Of a DNA stretch of 64,000 nucleotides, positions 1 to 11,465 are shown in pieces. The notes beneath the pieces are model-generated. The model was not told the origin of the DNA. It saw only the letters and a program-made list of their open reading frames with translations, and made no database searches. The DNA comes from Tigriopus japonicus (Eukaryota > Arthropoda > Copepoda > Harpacticoida > Harpacticidae). The stretch is taken from contig JAAGOF010000081.1 of NCBI GenBank assembly GCA_010645155.1, positions 816,728 through 880,727 of the forward strand, in the 5' to 3' direction. Positions within the stretch are counted from its first letter, which is position 1, and each line of letters starts with the position of its first letter. A program made the translations under genes and the position numbers.

Positions 1-108
1 GACGATATTTTTCAAAACACATACTTTAAGAAATAGGAGCAGCTCATTGAGCATTTCATTTAATTTAGAGATCAATTTCTGCGGTGACATATTTACGATT
101 TCATTGAT

Positions 109-355
109 CAAGGGTCGGCAACTTGTGGGCCCACGGCCACATGGGGGCCAAAAGGTGTTTTGGATGGACCTAGGACCTATGGGGAAGGTCCAAAATAGTG
201 GGCCCCAGAGCCATTCGTAGTTCTTTCGCGTGGGCTCAGAGCTTTTTGGTCATTGAATTGTGGGCCCATGAACCTACCAGCATCTGTTGGCTGGGCCCTA
301 GACGACACAAAGTCAAATGTGGTGGGCCTTAACCCATAAACGCTTGCCAACCCCT
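109..355. mobile_element. hAT-like MITE, GGGCCCA-rich family, degenerate copy
   Basis: The ends read CAAGGGTCGGCAAC and GTTGGCAAGC-type in reverse (right end GCCAACCCCTG), which match the CAGGGGTCGGCAACC terminal inverted repeats of the copies at 25079 and 52725. The interior is rich in GGGCCCA and 'GTGGGCC' words and shares 'AACCTACCAGCATCTGTTGG' with the copy at 42661. No coding capacity and no clear flanking duplication are seen. Terminal CAGGG...CCCTG is typical of hAT elements; the superfamily call is an inference. Confidence 0.6.
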
Positions 356-610
356 GCCTTAGGTCATTAAAAGTTGACAAAGCTAAGGTGACATAACAAA
401 TCCCAGCCCATTATTTTAATGTGTTATGGGCAGGGCCACCAGTTAGTTGTAAATTACATTTTACAATGTAATTACCAAAATCTCCAATTTTTGTCCAAAA
501 TTACCAAAACGGGGGAAATTTTACAAAAAAATTGCTAAAGTTAAAGGTTAAAAGCATCCTTGGTTTAGCCCTTTATGCAATAACGAAAAAAATGCAAAAA
601 GAAAAGGACA

Positions 611-1225
611 TGCACAGAGGTTGCTTAGGTGTCTGGATTAAATCATACCGTTAGCACTAAAACAGGGCCATTTTGGCAATTTCAAGTCATTGCTATGTTG
701 CCATCTATTCAAAGTCTAGGCATGTAGAAACGATCGATATTTCACGTTAGGATAGCTTGGCTGGAATTGGGTCAAAAATGTGAAAAAAATCATTTTCAGG
801 GTGATTAAATAAAAATCACTTAAACCAGCCTTGTATGATTGCATAATTAGGACTGAGCACTGATCTAAACAAACACTGAAAGGTGCTTATTTGTTCAGCG
901 GGTTCCAAAAAATCATTTTAAAAAACTCAAATGTTTCCCAAAGAGCAATATGAGATAGTTTTCAATGCTTCTTTCTATTAATATATGATTTTGGGTGTCT
1001 CATTTTGTAGTGAATAAACTGAGCATATCATCAACCAAGCGTAATCAAAGATATTTCAACATAAAATATAAGTCGTTTCTAGGGACCTAGAATTGTTAAA
1101 TGGATGCTTAAATGTGAAAAAAACTTATACTCACTAAAGTGGACTAAGCAAATCAGCACAGCCAATGAACCAGTTTTACCACTAGCGGTATGATTTAAGA
1201 CGCTCACTTTATCAACCTTTGTGCA
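611..1225. mobile_element. Palindromic MITE, family A, copy 1
   Basis: The left end (TGCACAGAGGTTGCTTAGG, then AAATCATACCG) is repeated inverted at the right end (CGGTATGATTT ... AACCTTTGTGCA). The same structure and interior words (AAACAGGGCCATT, GTCTAGG, CGATC-ATTT) recur at 14320-14941, so this is a dispersed inverted-repeat element. There is no ORF. The superfamily is not determined and I see no reliable target duplication. Confidence 0.65.
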
Positions 1226-1566
1226 AGTTCTTTAGAAACTTGACGTATGATATGAAAATTCGCAAAAAAGTAATGAATCAGCTATCCAGTCCTTCTAACG
1301 GTAATAAATAATCGGCAACAAAAAAAGACGACCAAGAATGAAAAAAAAAAACCTCTTTTTGGAATTGTCACCTTCTTTAAATCAGTTCCATATGAAAAAA
1401 TAGCACTGTATATTTACTGTAGATGGTCTCTCTCAAAAGTACTGTATATCCTGTATCAGGTTGACATTCTCATTTAGTTTAGGATAAGGGTTTAATAATG
1501 CCTACAATAGACTCAAAGCACGAAGATATTAAGTTTATTTTTCAAAGGTGATACAGTATTTCATCT

Positions 1567-4500
1567 TCATTCAAACCAATCGCGGACAATTCGCACAACT
1601 TCAGGTTTGGCCAATTCCAAAGGCTTCTTCTCCATTTTGTTCTCGATGTACTTATTGGCCCCAGCTTCCACGAGCATTTTGATGACTTCCACTTGACCAT
1701 CCTCACACGCTAAATGAAGAGGCGTGTTCTTGCACTGATCTTGCAGGTTCAGATCCAGTTGATTCGAGTACTCAAATAACACATGAAGCACCCTGTAAGC
1801 AAAAACTTGTTCACTAGAATCATTGACTGAATTAAGCATAATTCCGAATTCTAGAGCTCTTGAGAGAGACCTTATCAATAGAAATTGCAAAAAACTGGAC
1901 AGAGGATCCTGATGCTTTTGCCAAGATGAGGGATTTCTAGATGGTGAGAAAGATTGTCAATGAGGACAGGGAAGAACAATCATATGAGTTTGACAATATG
2001 AGGTGCCACATTTTTGTAGTTGTATTAGAGCTTCTAAAACCCAAAGTAAAAGAGAAGAATTTCCATTCCATACATGCAATTTGACCCCTTCAACACAGTA
2101 TATTTCTTTCTTTTTCTATTGTTGTCACAATGCCTTTTTTCTAACGAATTTGTTTTTTGTTTTTTTGCTTATTTTGTCTTCCTTACTAGATGCACTTGCA
2201 CACGACAAATTTTACATAAAAGTTCAAGACAAACTTCGAAGTCACAGATACAGTTTTTGCCTTTGGCTTGTAAGGAGCTCTCCACAAGAGGTTGCGATAT
2301 TGTACATACACCAGAGGTGCAGATTTCTGGCAAATAAAACATAAAAATAAAATCGTCCAAATTGGCAAATAAACAAAGAAATGGCAAATAAAATGGCAAA
2401 TATATACGAAAATTTATCAAAATGTAGCAAAACTGGCCACTAAATTAGGAAAAGACTATTGTGTTGCACCAACAATAAATTGGATTGCAAATGCATGAAC
2501 ATATCATTGATATCATGAAAATATTCAGTTAAACAATCTAAAAAAATATATCCTTTTAACAAAACTTTTTGGCAATTTTTTCCTATTCTTGAACAAAAAA
2601 AGACAATTTTTGCATTGATTTGCCCCCAAAACGACAAATTTTGCATTTAATTGCCCAAAAACTGACAAATTTTGTACTTATTTGCCCAAAAATGGCAAAT
2701 AAACTTTAAAAGCTAACAAAAAGCAAATAAACATGTTTTTGGTCATACAATCTTATTTGCCTGAAATCTGCACCCCTACTTATGACATCACAGTTCGTGT
2801 CGAAGTGCGGTAAAAAACGTGTTGTGTAACGGTACCATCAGTGTTCTAACTAGCCCAAGATCAATGTAAATACACAGAGAAATGATTGATTACTTGAGAT
2901 GACCACAACTAGCAGCTCGATGGAGAGGTGATGCGCCCAATTTGTCCTGAAGGTTAATATCCGCATGTTCATCTAGAAGAAGCTTCACGATTTTGTCCCT
3001 GTTCCTGGAGCAAGCGTATAATAACGAAGAGCGTCCTTGATCGGTACAAGCATTGATTTGGGCACCAGCACCAATTAGAAGTCGAACCACGTCTTCATGT
3101 CCAGCCGAACTTGCAATGATCAAAGGCGTCCATCTAGTTGAATAAAACAGATTTCATTACAAAATTGGCCATTCCTTGAATAGAAAGTGAAGGAAAGAAC
3201 CGAAATAAGATTAAGATTTGATAAGAGTATAAGAGTAAGATTTTGATGTCAAATGGGAATTAATTATTTTTATTTTCTACCAAATGAATGGAGTTTCTTT
3301 TTGCAAAGCTTACGAGAAAGCAAAACAATGACTAGAAAAGTCTTTTGACTAATTGCAAGAGATCACATTTGCACTTACTTGATATATTTTGGCCTTTGGG
3401 AACACATCTCTTAAATCTTTTTCCCCATTTTAATCTATCTCAACTGTCGTTTAACATCAGAAATTTTGTTACAAGAACGATATGTTGTATTAAAGCACGA
3501 ACATTGTCAAGTGTCACAACTGAGTCAAAGGTTAAAAAATCAAAATTTCATCAAATTGCACGTTGTTGATTCAGAAATAAAAATTGAAAATATACGTAAA
3601 TTGAGAAAAACTTGACTGATCGCTTGTCACTCATTTCAAAATAACCCCAAGCTATTTCATAGAACCCCTACGTCAGGGTTGCTTTAATCCGCCCGGTTGA
3701 CATTAACTAAAAGTTAAAGCTAAAAGTTCCAGGCTTTCAGCCCTAAAGTTGCAATATTTTGTTAAAAGTTCCACTCAATGCGATGGCAGTAACTAATAAG
3801 TTGCCATTTTCTGGCTTTAAAATGTTACTTGTTGACATGAAAATGTCAAATTTGGCCAAATTATCGCAAATTTGTCTTTTTACCCAAAGGCTTTCTTAAG
3901 AACATAGTTTTGCTTTACACAAATTATTCTAAAAAAAAAAAATCTTTGAAAAGTTGTTGTGAAAGTGCTAATAACCGAAAACGCCACAAAAGAAACAAAC
4001 CGCCCGAAAAAACACCCAGTTTAAGAATCGTTGGCGCAATTGGACGAGTTCAGCTGAGGATTCTGGGCTTGATTCCCATCAAGACTAGCCCTCCCAAAAA
4101 ACTCAATGGAAATTCTCGAGCCTAATTTCCATTCTTGGTTTTAGACAACAGCTTTTCCCTGACAAAATAAACTTGACCTATGAAATGCCCTAGCTAGAAG
4201 TGAAATGGTGAGCTAGCCTAGTTCTGACCCATCCCTAACCAGTTTAGCCCCCAAAACCCCAACTGAATTCGTCCGATTACACTCATCCATTGTGTCCAAC
4301 ATCAAATCCCATCGCACACATAATGTAGACTCGGTGACAAAGGATTATTTTCGTAGCGTCATTTCTCCTAGACCTCTACGTAGTACTGAGACGAGGTCAG
4401 ATTGTAACGCATTCATATGCGTCGAAATCAAAGCATGAAAAACTGTGCACATCTTACAACTGAAATCAATATCGGTCCTAACTATCTTCCGATCTGGGAG

Positions 4501-5231
4501 GCGACTCATCTGCAGCACTAGATAAACCACAAATACCCCTCTCTTTGACAACAGATCGTGGTGGCTCAGAGCTAGCACTCGTGCTTACTAAATTGGGAGT
4601 TGGGATTCGCGCCTCTACGAGGGTTTTTGTTTCAAACGTTTTTCAGTAAATGTTGTTTGTTTTTTTATATTTTTAGGTATGTTTAGGTTAGGTTAAGCTT
4701 AGTTAAGTTAGGTTAGGTTAAGTTTAAGTCAATATTTTGTCCATATCTATGATGGTATGACTCATCTCCCAGATCGGAAGACATTCAGGGGGCATACTGA
4801 AATCAAATTACAATAACAAATAGCTAAAATGCATTTGCCCTAACTAAGAAATGTCGTGCGGCAAATCGATTCGCGGTTAAATTCCCATCACGCCTTATTC
4901 GTACTTGGATTCATCTAAGGGATCAACGGGTGATTGATGTTCCAAAAGCCATCGGACTAATTCGGTTCTGCCACCGGAAGCGGCCCAATGCAACAAAATC
5001 CGACCCGATTCATCCGTTTGGGTAAGAGCTCTAGAAGTTAAAAGAAAGTCAGTCATAAAACGCGAATCGATTATCGAAAACGGCATCTCGAAAATCGCTC
5101 TCTGGCGGTTGATCGACTTTTAGGCGAGTGCTTACTTACTTGTTATTCATGATGACTTGGACTTTGACGGCCTCAAAATCACCTTGATAGGCCAATTGAT
5201 GAAGGCTGTCCGCACTCGTTGAGGCCATCAT
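1567..5231 (-). CDS. PSMD10: 26S proteasome non-ATPase regulatory subunit 10 (gankyrin), 4 exons
   Basis: Exons on the minus strand are 5140-5231, 4905-5030, 2894-3133 and 1567-1792. Every join is GT-AG and in phase 2, giving 227 aa, against 226 aa for human gankyrin. The product is a run of ankyrin repeats: LALTQTD..LLHWAASGGRTELVRWLL, then W-TPLIIASSAGHEDVVRLLI, SLLYACSRNRDKIVKLLL, PLHRAASCGHLK and TPLHLACEDGQVEVIKML, ending near IENKMEKKPLELA as in the family. The family acts as an assembly chaperone of the 19S proteasome base by binding the Rpt3 ATPase, and in vertebrates also binds Rb and CDK4. Two adjacent ATG codons open the frame (5231 and 5228); either could start. An AATAAA lies at 1534-1539, 28 nt past the stop. 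Introns 2 and 3 carry MITEs. Confidence 0.93.
2312..2778. mobile_element. hAT-like MITE in PSMD10 intron 3
   Basis: The ends are CAGAGGTGCAGATTTCTGG and, inverted, TAGGGGTGCAGATTTCAGG, followed on both sides by CAAATAA. The interior is a degenerate array of TTTGCC / GGCAAAT words (for example GCCAAAAAATGGCAAATAAA) spaced irregularly. The termini look hAT-like. No exact 8-bp duplication is seen at the borders. The element sits wholly within the intron between PSMD10 exons 3 and 4. Confidence 0.6.
4039..4278. mobile_element. Short inverted-repeat element, copy 1 (PSMD10 intron 2)
   Basis: The left end ATTGGACGAGTTCAGCTGAG and the right end CAACTGAATTCGTCCGATT are inverted copies. The interior (CTAGCC, TTTTCCCT, GACCCATCCCTAACCAGTTTAG) recurs in the same order at about 6030-6274, which shows that it is a dispersed repeat. 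It is non-coding. Confidence 0.55.
4485..4782. repeat. Inverted repeat enclosing a degenerate TTAGG tract
   Basis: TCTTCCGATCTGGGAG at 4485-4500 is exactly inverted at 4766-4781, with GACTCATC next to both copies on the inside. Between them, 4671-4730 is built of TTAGGTTA and TTAAG words. TTAGG is the arthropod telomere unit. This lies inside PSMD10 intron 2 and resembles the arrangement at 43827-44042. Confidence 0.6.
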
Positions 5232-6535
5232 TAATGTAGGGCAAGACTCAATCAAAGGATTATGTCCTGTATTTCTATTTCTTTGCCGTGACTCGGTGTT
5301 TTTTTTTGATTTGTTTTGAAGTCGATTTTGGAAACTCAGGGTGACTCGAAACTATTGAGAAAAACTGCACTCGACTATTCTGGTGATCCCTACTCTGAAA
5401 AATCACCCATTCTATTTATTATTTATGAAATGAGTCGTAATCTTTCATTTTGCGCAGTTTTGGCCGATCGAGGAATCATCCGTTCTCATTATAGCTCGAG
5501 GTTGTATTGGAAATGTATTTTGTTTGATTGGATGACAATATCAATTTTTATTACCTTGACATTCTAACAATTTATATAGTTTGCATTTGCACGCGGCGAT
5601 AACTTTAAATTTGGAGGAAAGAGTGCTATGTATGAACATTTGAAAAGATTGTATTGAATTAATGAAGTATTTGGAAAAAAGCCGGAAATTTAAGAAATAC
5701 TTTTTTGACAATGCCATTATTTGGGATGTTTGTTTGTGTACACCTATTTTTTAATTTGCTTTTGGTGAATTTGATGCATTTGGCCGCGTTTGGGGGCGCA
5801 CTTGATATGTCATTGATTTAAAAATACAATTTTTTACTTTCCTCAAAAGATGGCGCAGTTTTTTTCCTACGAAAAAATATAAGAAGTATTTCCTTGAGTG
5901 CTAAATTGATATTTGCGTCCATTAATTTGAAGTATTTGAAAATTATTAATTGAAAATTCGTTTATGAAACAGCAAAAATTTAATTGATTTTCATAATATT
6001 AAGATTTGAATCAAAATTGCACAAGTGTTATTGGACGAATCCAGCTGAGATTCTGGGGCCAAAATGGCTAGGGATGCGTCAGAGTCAAGACCAGACCTCT
6101 AAAAATTTTAATCAAAATTCTCAAGCCTTAATCGCATTCTTCATTTTGATTATTAATCGTAACAAGAAGTTTTCCCTCATGTAACAAAACCATATTTTAA
6201 AATGCCTGACCCTAGCCCTGATCCATCCCTAGCCAGTTTAGCTCAGAATACCACTTACTGAAGATTCAACGGAACATTCACTGCACTGAACTAACCCCTC
6301 AATTTGGTACAATGACAGGCCTTAAGCCGTATTTCCGCAATTCGTCCTCAGAAATTAAGACCTCCGTGACGGATCCTCTTCATCTTTCATTCTCTCTAAG
6401 AGTTTCCCTAAAATCCGTCAACCTGACCCAATCCACGCGAGGTTGCCCAACATTCTGCCTCATTGTGCGCATCCAATCCACCGCGGCTTCACCCTCATCT
6501 CATCATCCAAAATCATTGTCTCCGTCTGTGTATGT
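5232..6535. other. Intergenic region between divergent PSMD10 and the PIP-box gene
   Basis: About 1.3 kb separates the two start codons, so any promoters of both genes must lie here or within the first exons. The only structure recognised is a diverged copy of the short inverted-repeat element (about 6030-6274). The last 200 bases become GC-richer towards the PIP-box gene. No TATA box or other core element is convincing. Confidence 0.5.
6030..6274. mobile_element. Short inverted-repeat element, copy 2
   Basis: ATTGGACGAATCCAGCTGAG at the left end and GAAGATTCAAC near the right end match the copy at 4039-4278. Shared interior words are GATTCTGGG, TTTTCCCTCATG and GATCCATCCCTAGCCAGTTTAG. It is more diverged than copy 1 and is non-coding. 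Confidence 0.5.
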
Positions 6536-8023
6536 ATGGCATCCTCTTCCTCGCCATCTTCGCACAATCACCGCGTCCTCTTTGGACACCGCTCCTTCGA
6601 TTCTCTCCCGTCCTCTGAGCCTTCTTCGCCTGCCAGAGGTCTCTTGGAATCGGACGACAGTGGCGATCAAGCCCTCTTAGCCTTGTCTTTATCCCCCATG
6701 AGCCCTAACAAGGCCGCAGCCCCTCGACGGGCACGGGCTAAAGCTAGTACGGCCTTTGATAACGGTTCCCCCGATAAACCCCTAGGTCAACGCGTGTATA
6801 ACGGGGGATTGGACCTGTTCTCGGCTATGAAAAACCTGCAACCCACACCGGTTTCCCCGGTAGCTTCGGCATCGCCGCCGGTCAGCCCAGTTCAGGCTAC
6901 TCCTTCGCCGGTCAAATTGAAGACGCCTGTGCGTAAAAGACGGGCTCGTACGCCCAAATCGCGCGTGTTTAGTCAGTCGGAACCTGAAGCGGCGAGTAGC
7001 TCGCCCATTCCCCCTTTGAAGAAGGCTAGTTCGGTCTTTGACTCGGCCGAGTTTTTGGCCAGTGAAAGGCGAGCCTTGGTGGAAGGTCGAGGGGAAGCGG
7101 GTAATTCGGTGACGGAGAAGAATGCCAAGAAGAAGTATGAGCGGTTTTTTAAGAAGCTGCAGGAGCCGGAGGTCAAGCGCTTGCCCGGCAGCCCAGCGTC
7201 TAAAGGGCGCCGACGAGCGCGCGTGAAAGGTGGAGAGGACGCCCGGCGGCAACCCTCAGTGGCGTCTTTTTTCCAACGACCGGCTTTGTCGGAATCAGAT
7301 GAAGAAATGACGCCCACGCTCTCACAGGACACGGAATCAGACGATGGCTTGCCCACGATTGGTAAGATATGCTTAGAAATAAAATAGACTATAATTTTTC
7401 CTGTATCAACAATTTTTTGATCTATCATGTGTGGAACCAAAAATGAATGAACTTTTTTATTGATCAGATACAGTCAAAGCAAAATAATAAGAATTTTGTC
7501 CATTATCCGCACCAAATTATTCCTTTTTTATTCGTTTTAGATGAGCTTTTGAAGAACTTAAATGATGAGAAGCGAGAAGATCCAGTTCAAGTCCAAAAAT
7601 TCTTGGCTGCCGCACGCCAAGACATCCTAAGATCCGAGGAATTGGAACGAGAGCACCAAATCGCCAATGAGGAAAAGGAGCAAGCAGATCAGTTGGCTAA
7701 GATTAGGCAAACTGAGATTGACGCAAGTGGCTTTTTCTGCTCCATCCCCTTCTAAAATCTCAATACATAAAAAAACTATGTTTTTGCAGATGGAGAATAT
7801 TGCCTATCGTGACCGGTTAGACCGTGAATTAGACGAAGATCGCACTCGAAAAATCATCCGGGATAACTTTGGGTATCTTCAAGACGTTTGGGATGGTAAA
7901 GTGGAGTCCAGGCGATATCAAATATTTCATAAAGGAGGTCCTGCCGCTCATGCCTTGATGTATCAAATGATTACTGATCCATTTTCGGATCGTCATTTGG
8001 ACTGGATCATGGCTGAAATCCAG
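6536..8023 (+). CDS. PIP-box nuclear protein, 3 exons, 3' end missing
   Basis: Exons are 6536-7361, 7541-7722 and 7790-8023, giving 414 residues with the frame still open at a GTAACT donor. I do not recognise the family. Exon 1 is GC-rich and encodes a disordered, Ser/Pro/Lys/Arg-rich stretch with many SP and TP sites and basic clusters (KTPVRKRRARTPKSR) that look like a nuclear localisation signal. QPSVASFF at 7250-7273 fits the PIP-box Q-x-x-hydrophobic-x-x-aromatic-aromatic exactly, so PCNA binding is likely. Exon 2 is a charged helix, probably coiled coil (residues about 276-336). Exon 3 contains NFGYLQDVWDGKVESRRYQIF, apparently a folded domain. Intron 2 uses a GC donor. The start at 6536 is chosen over an upstream in-frame ATG at 6443, because the stretch between looks like leader sequence. 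The rest is presumably lost at the N gap. Confidence 0.72.
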
Positions 8024-8209
8024 GTAACTCCAAAACAGTTTCGTAGTTAAGAGACGGGAGCTTATTTATCTCGATTTATATTTCTTAATATTGAAATAAT
8101 GTTTATTGCGAGAATCATCGTCTCATTGGATATGTTATATGTACAATCTTTATATAGATATCTGTATATGTATTGGAGTCGAGGGGGGCCCACTCTGGGT
8201 TCAGGAGGC

Positions 8210-8247
8210 NNNNNNNNNNNNNNNNNNNNNNNNNNNNNNNNNNNNNN
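8210..8247. other. Assembly gap (38 N)
   Basis: This is a run of N. Just right of it, read on the minus strand, is GGTTGTAGCGCAGTTGACTA, which resembles a tRNA A-box region. The gap may therefore fall in a tRNA-derived repeat. It lies 186 bases past the last exon found for the PIP-box gene, which has no recognisable continuation on the other side. Confidence 0.95.
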
Positions 8248-9092
8248 CGCGTTAGTCAACTGCGCTACAACCATCTCCCCTTATTGAAGTTTCCCCTCAG
8301 AGTCTTTTGAAAAAATAACTTCAGAAATAATGTAAAGAAATATTTTTTATTGTGTGCCCTATTTTTTTCACCTCAAACCCAAAAATGGTCAAATGTATGA
8401 CCAAAACTCAAATATAGCACTAGATGGCGCACGTTTTGACTGTACTCTTATATCATAGCGCACTAGTTGAAATCAAAGAGAAAACGCAAATTAGATTAAA
8501 ATGCCTCAATTGAAGCTTTACTATTCTAGAAAAAATGGATGCCTAATGAGCGTCTCCATGCCGTTCACAATGATTTCGTGTGGAAAGTTATCTTGGCCGA
8601 AGCTCTGATCAAGATCTACAGTGACATGTTCAACCTCTCTAAAGAAGAAGCCGAACATCGAATTAACCAGACTCCATTGAGACCCGAACATTGTAACTCG
8701 GATTTCCTCACCTAGTCCTACTACTCTAAAACGCGTACAAAGCATCATGGCTGTGTTTGAAGGCTCTATTCCATTCCGGATGTCAGTATTTATCTCTTGA
8801 ATAAGAATAAATTTCAATCTATTTTAGACTTTATTGGGTGGTTGTGATGGGTAATTTCAATAGATAACACATTATTCTCATTCATGGTTTCAACATTTAT
8901 AGGTTTTAGAGCTAAGGGCCGAGACTTTTTGAGCGGGTAAAGGGGGCGCAGGTTTGATTTTGAGCTAAATTTTTTGACGAGGGGGTTTGCGACAAGTTTT
9001 TGCATCAAAGTTACCAAAACTTAAGTGCCTTTTTATGCGGCGAGAAGAAATTTTGAATGCGCAATGAAATCCAGAATACTACACGTTTGAAG
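8248..9092. other. No confident gene
   Basis: Two abutting minus-strand open frames (8814-9017 and 8521-8817) lie here. They have no recognisable domain. One phrase, GQDNFPHEI, resembles GQDNFHIKW in another minus-strand frame at about 9776-9961, which hints at an old repeat rather than a gene. No continuation of the PIP-box gene was found. Confidence 0.4.
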
Positions 9093-9680
9093 TACGTGGG
9101 GTATCCAGGCTATAGGTAGACTGGGACTGTAATTCGTTAAGCTGTACCATTTTCGGATTTATGCCAAAAATTGAAATAAAGATTTTACTCTTGTGAGCAC
9201 ATGTTATTTCACAAATTTTGTTGTCAGACAAACTTGTTCGAAGCTATGACTTAATTAGACCAGGTACGTTGAGAGTGACCCCTGCACGTTTCAAAAAATG
9301 GACGTCAAGAGCGAGAAACTCGTCAAAATTGAATATTTTGTAAATGAAAGATGTTGCTCATACTCGTTTTTCTATGTTTGGTGAACATTTGTCCAGAAAA
9401 AATGATAAATTTCGATTTGAGACACCTTAGCTTTGAAAGATACATCATTTTTGTCATGTTGCTCGCTCGCGACGCTTATTTTCTATGTAAACAGGGGTCA
9501 AACAACATACCTTACCTTATTAAATCATAGCTTCGAGCAAGTTTGTCTAAGAACAACATTTGTAAAATAATAATTGCTCACAAGTAATATGTCTTCAATT
9601 CGATGTTTTCATAAATCTAAAAATCCCGCATTTAAACAAGTTGCAAGCCCAGTATACCTCTAGTCTGGATATCCCTCGTA
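9093..9680. mobile_element. Palindromic MITE, family B, copy 1
   Basis: The left end (TACGTGGGGTATCCAGGC) and the inverted right end (TACGAGGGATATCCAGAC) agree at 28 of 33 positions. The arms continue inwards, with AACTTGTTCGAAGCTATGA on one side mirrored by TCATAGCTTCGAGCAAGTTT on the other. A diverged copy lies at 50315-50740 in the transporter gene. It is non-coding and its superfamily is unresolved. Confidence 0.65.
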
Positions 9681-10131
9681 TGTAACGTAACCCCATGAAA
9701 ATAATGACTTTTTATGTTCTTGCCCTCTTTAGGGGCGTAATATGTAAAAAGTGAGCAAAAATAGTTAATGTGTTTTTAAATTATTAAAAGATATTGATAA
9801 TGCTTTTTCACTTGACCGTTTTTCCAAGACCATTTTATGTGGAAATTATCTTGTCCAACTAAAGCATCTACAACTAAAAGAGACAGTAGACAGTAGAGAC
9901 AGGAAATTTCGACGAATGAAATTGCCTGATTAGACGAAAAAAGACGAATAAATGTCCCCATTGGCCGGAAAAACGACGAAAATATACATATTTTGTTTGT
10001 GCTAAAACTTAACTGACAATTAAGCTATTACTGTGGCCCAACTTTCGGATTGAACTATTTCAGCTGATAAATATATTTTCAAAACTGCTTTACCAAGAGG
10101 CTTTAAGTACAAGATTCATTTCAAATTTTGC

Positions 10132-10477
10132 CCAATGAACCGAGAAAAAATATCAGCGGAGTCCTTGCTTTGCCAGACCCATCTTGCGTTGATTTCCAGC
10201 GTAGTTGCCAGGACAAAATTTTGATGCCACTTTTAGCCACATGTCAAATATGTTTCCTCGATGGCTATCATTTTTTCGAAAAGGATCATTTCTCAAAAAT
10301 GGGTGCCATTTCAGCAAAATGATCCTACTCAAAAGAAGATGGTCGTCAAGGAAAAAAGGACTTAAAAATTTGCCAAAAACTAGCATCGTTTATCTCGCCC
10401 TGGCAACCATGCTGGAAACCTACGTAAGATGGGTCTGGCGATGCAAGGTCTTCGCTGATGTTTTCTCGGCTCAATGG
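10132..10477. mobile_element. Palindromic MITE, family C
   Basis: The arms of about 90 bp are inverted copies. The left reads CCAATGAACCGAG ... CTTTGCCAGACCCATCTTGC. The inverted right reads CCATTGAGCCGAG ... CATCGCCAGACCCATCTTAC. The centre holds a second small inverted repeat around GAAAAGGATCATTT / AAATGATCCT. The ORFs on both strands are by-products of the palindrome. Confidence 0.65.
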
Positions 10478-11465
10478 AATAACAAAGGACAAATAAAATC
10501 CAAATTTGTCAAATAAATTTTCCGTAATAAAAGTAAAACAGACGAAAATGTTTATTCCTCTAAAATTCCTGTCCCTTTTTTATAAGAGTACGCGCATGAT
10601 ATTTTTTGGAGTCCTAGTTTCTCCAAATGACAGATAAATAGCAATTCTTATGAATAGTTTGTAAAAACAAAACAAGTCTAAGTTTCCCAGAAAATACAAA
10701 GCTTACAGAACAAGACTTTATCTTAAAGCAAGATGGAAATTCTGGCTTGTTTTGTTTTGCTTTATTTCTTTTTTTTCTCTTTCGCTTTCGGACTTCCTGT
10801 CCGCCAAAATCCATAAATGTCAATTATACAAGACTTTTGGTAAGGATCTACTTTTGCTTTCATGAAAACAACTTCTAATTCTGTTTTTAGAACAAATAAA
10901 AACGAAACAAAGATAAACTCTCTTTTTCTTTTTGTACGTCAAAAGTCTCTTTTTGATTCTTCTTCACCTTTTTCGAGTTTCGTTCAAAGCCTTGAGTTTT
11001 TAAACTCCAACCGTGTAAAGATCTTGTACCAGCCATCTCATGCGCATACTCTTCAAATAATGTGGCTCTACATAGTCCAGCTCCAACAAACAGGGGGAGA
11101 ATGAGTGCTTCAAAAGTTGGGTTTGAATAATATAAAATAGAGTTCCTGGTCAAGCGAGTATCATAAAAGCAGGTCTAACTCAACAAGTACGAAAATGGGA
11201 CAACCCAACCACAACAAAACTTCTTGACTTTCCATTTTATCAGAGATAGAAAATTCAAAATTCAACTTTTGCAATAACCAATCAGAGTGTCTTTCAAGGG
11301 TTCTTCTACTCTTTCTATCGCCTTTTGAGTTCTGTTGTAAAGCCAAGCTTTTTCAGGGTCATGAAAATCTAACGGTCAAAATGCTTAAAAAATTGGGAGG
11401 GCAGGGTCTTCTAGTTCAACACTGGCAAAGGTACGCATGCAAAACGAGCTATTTTGGGTGGTCAA
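10478..11465. other. 3' flank of the RING gene, no gene seen
   Basis: This is AT-rich sequence with homopolymer runs (CTTTATTTCTTTTTTTTC). There is no domain-bearing frame and no clear repeat. Part of it may be the 3' untranslated region of the RING-finger gene that ends at 11466. Confidence 0.4.

Noticed and set aside
8521..9017. Two adjacent minus-strand frames (98 and 67 codons) as a gene
   Set aside because: They abut with an intervening stop, show no domain, and a phrase is echoed at 9776-9961, so an old repeat is more likely. No splice signals join them convincingly.
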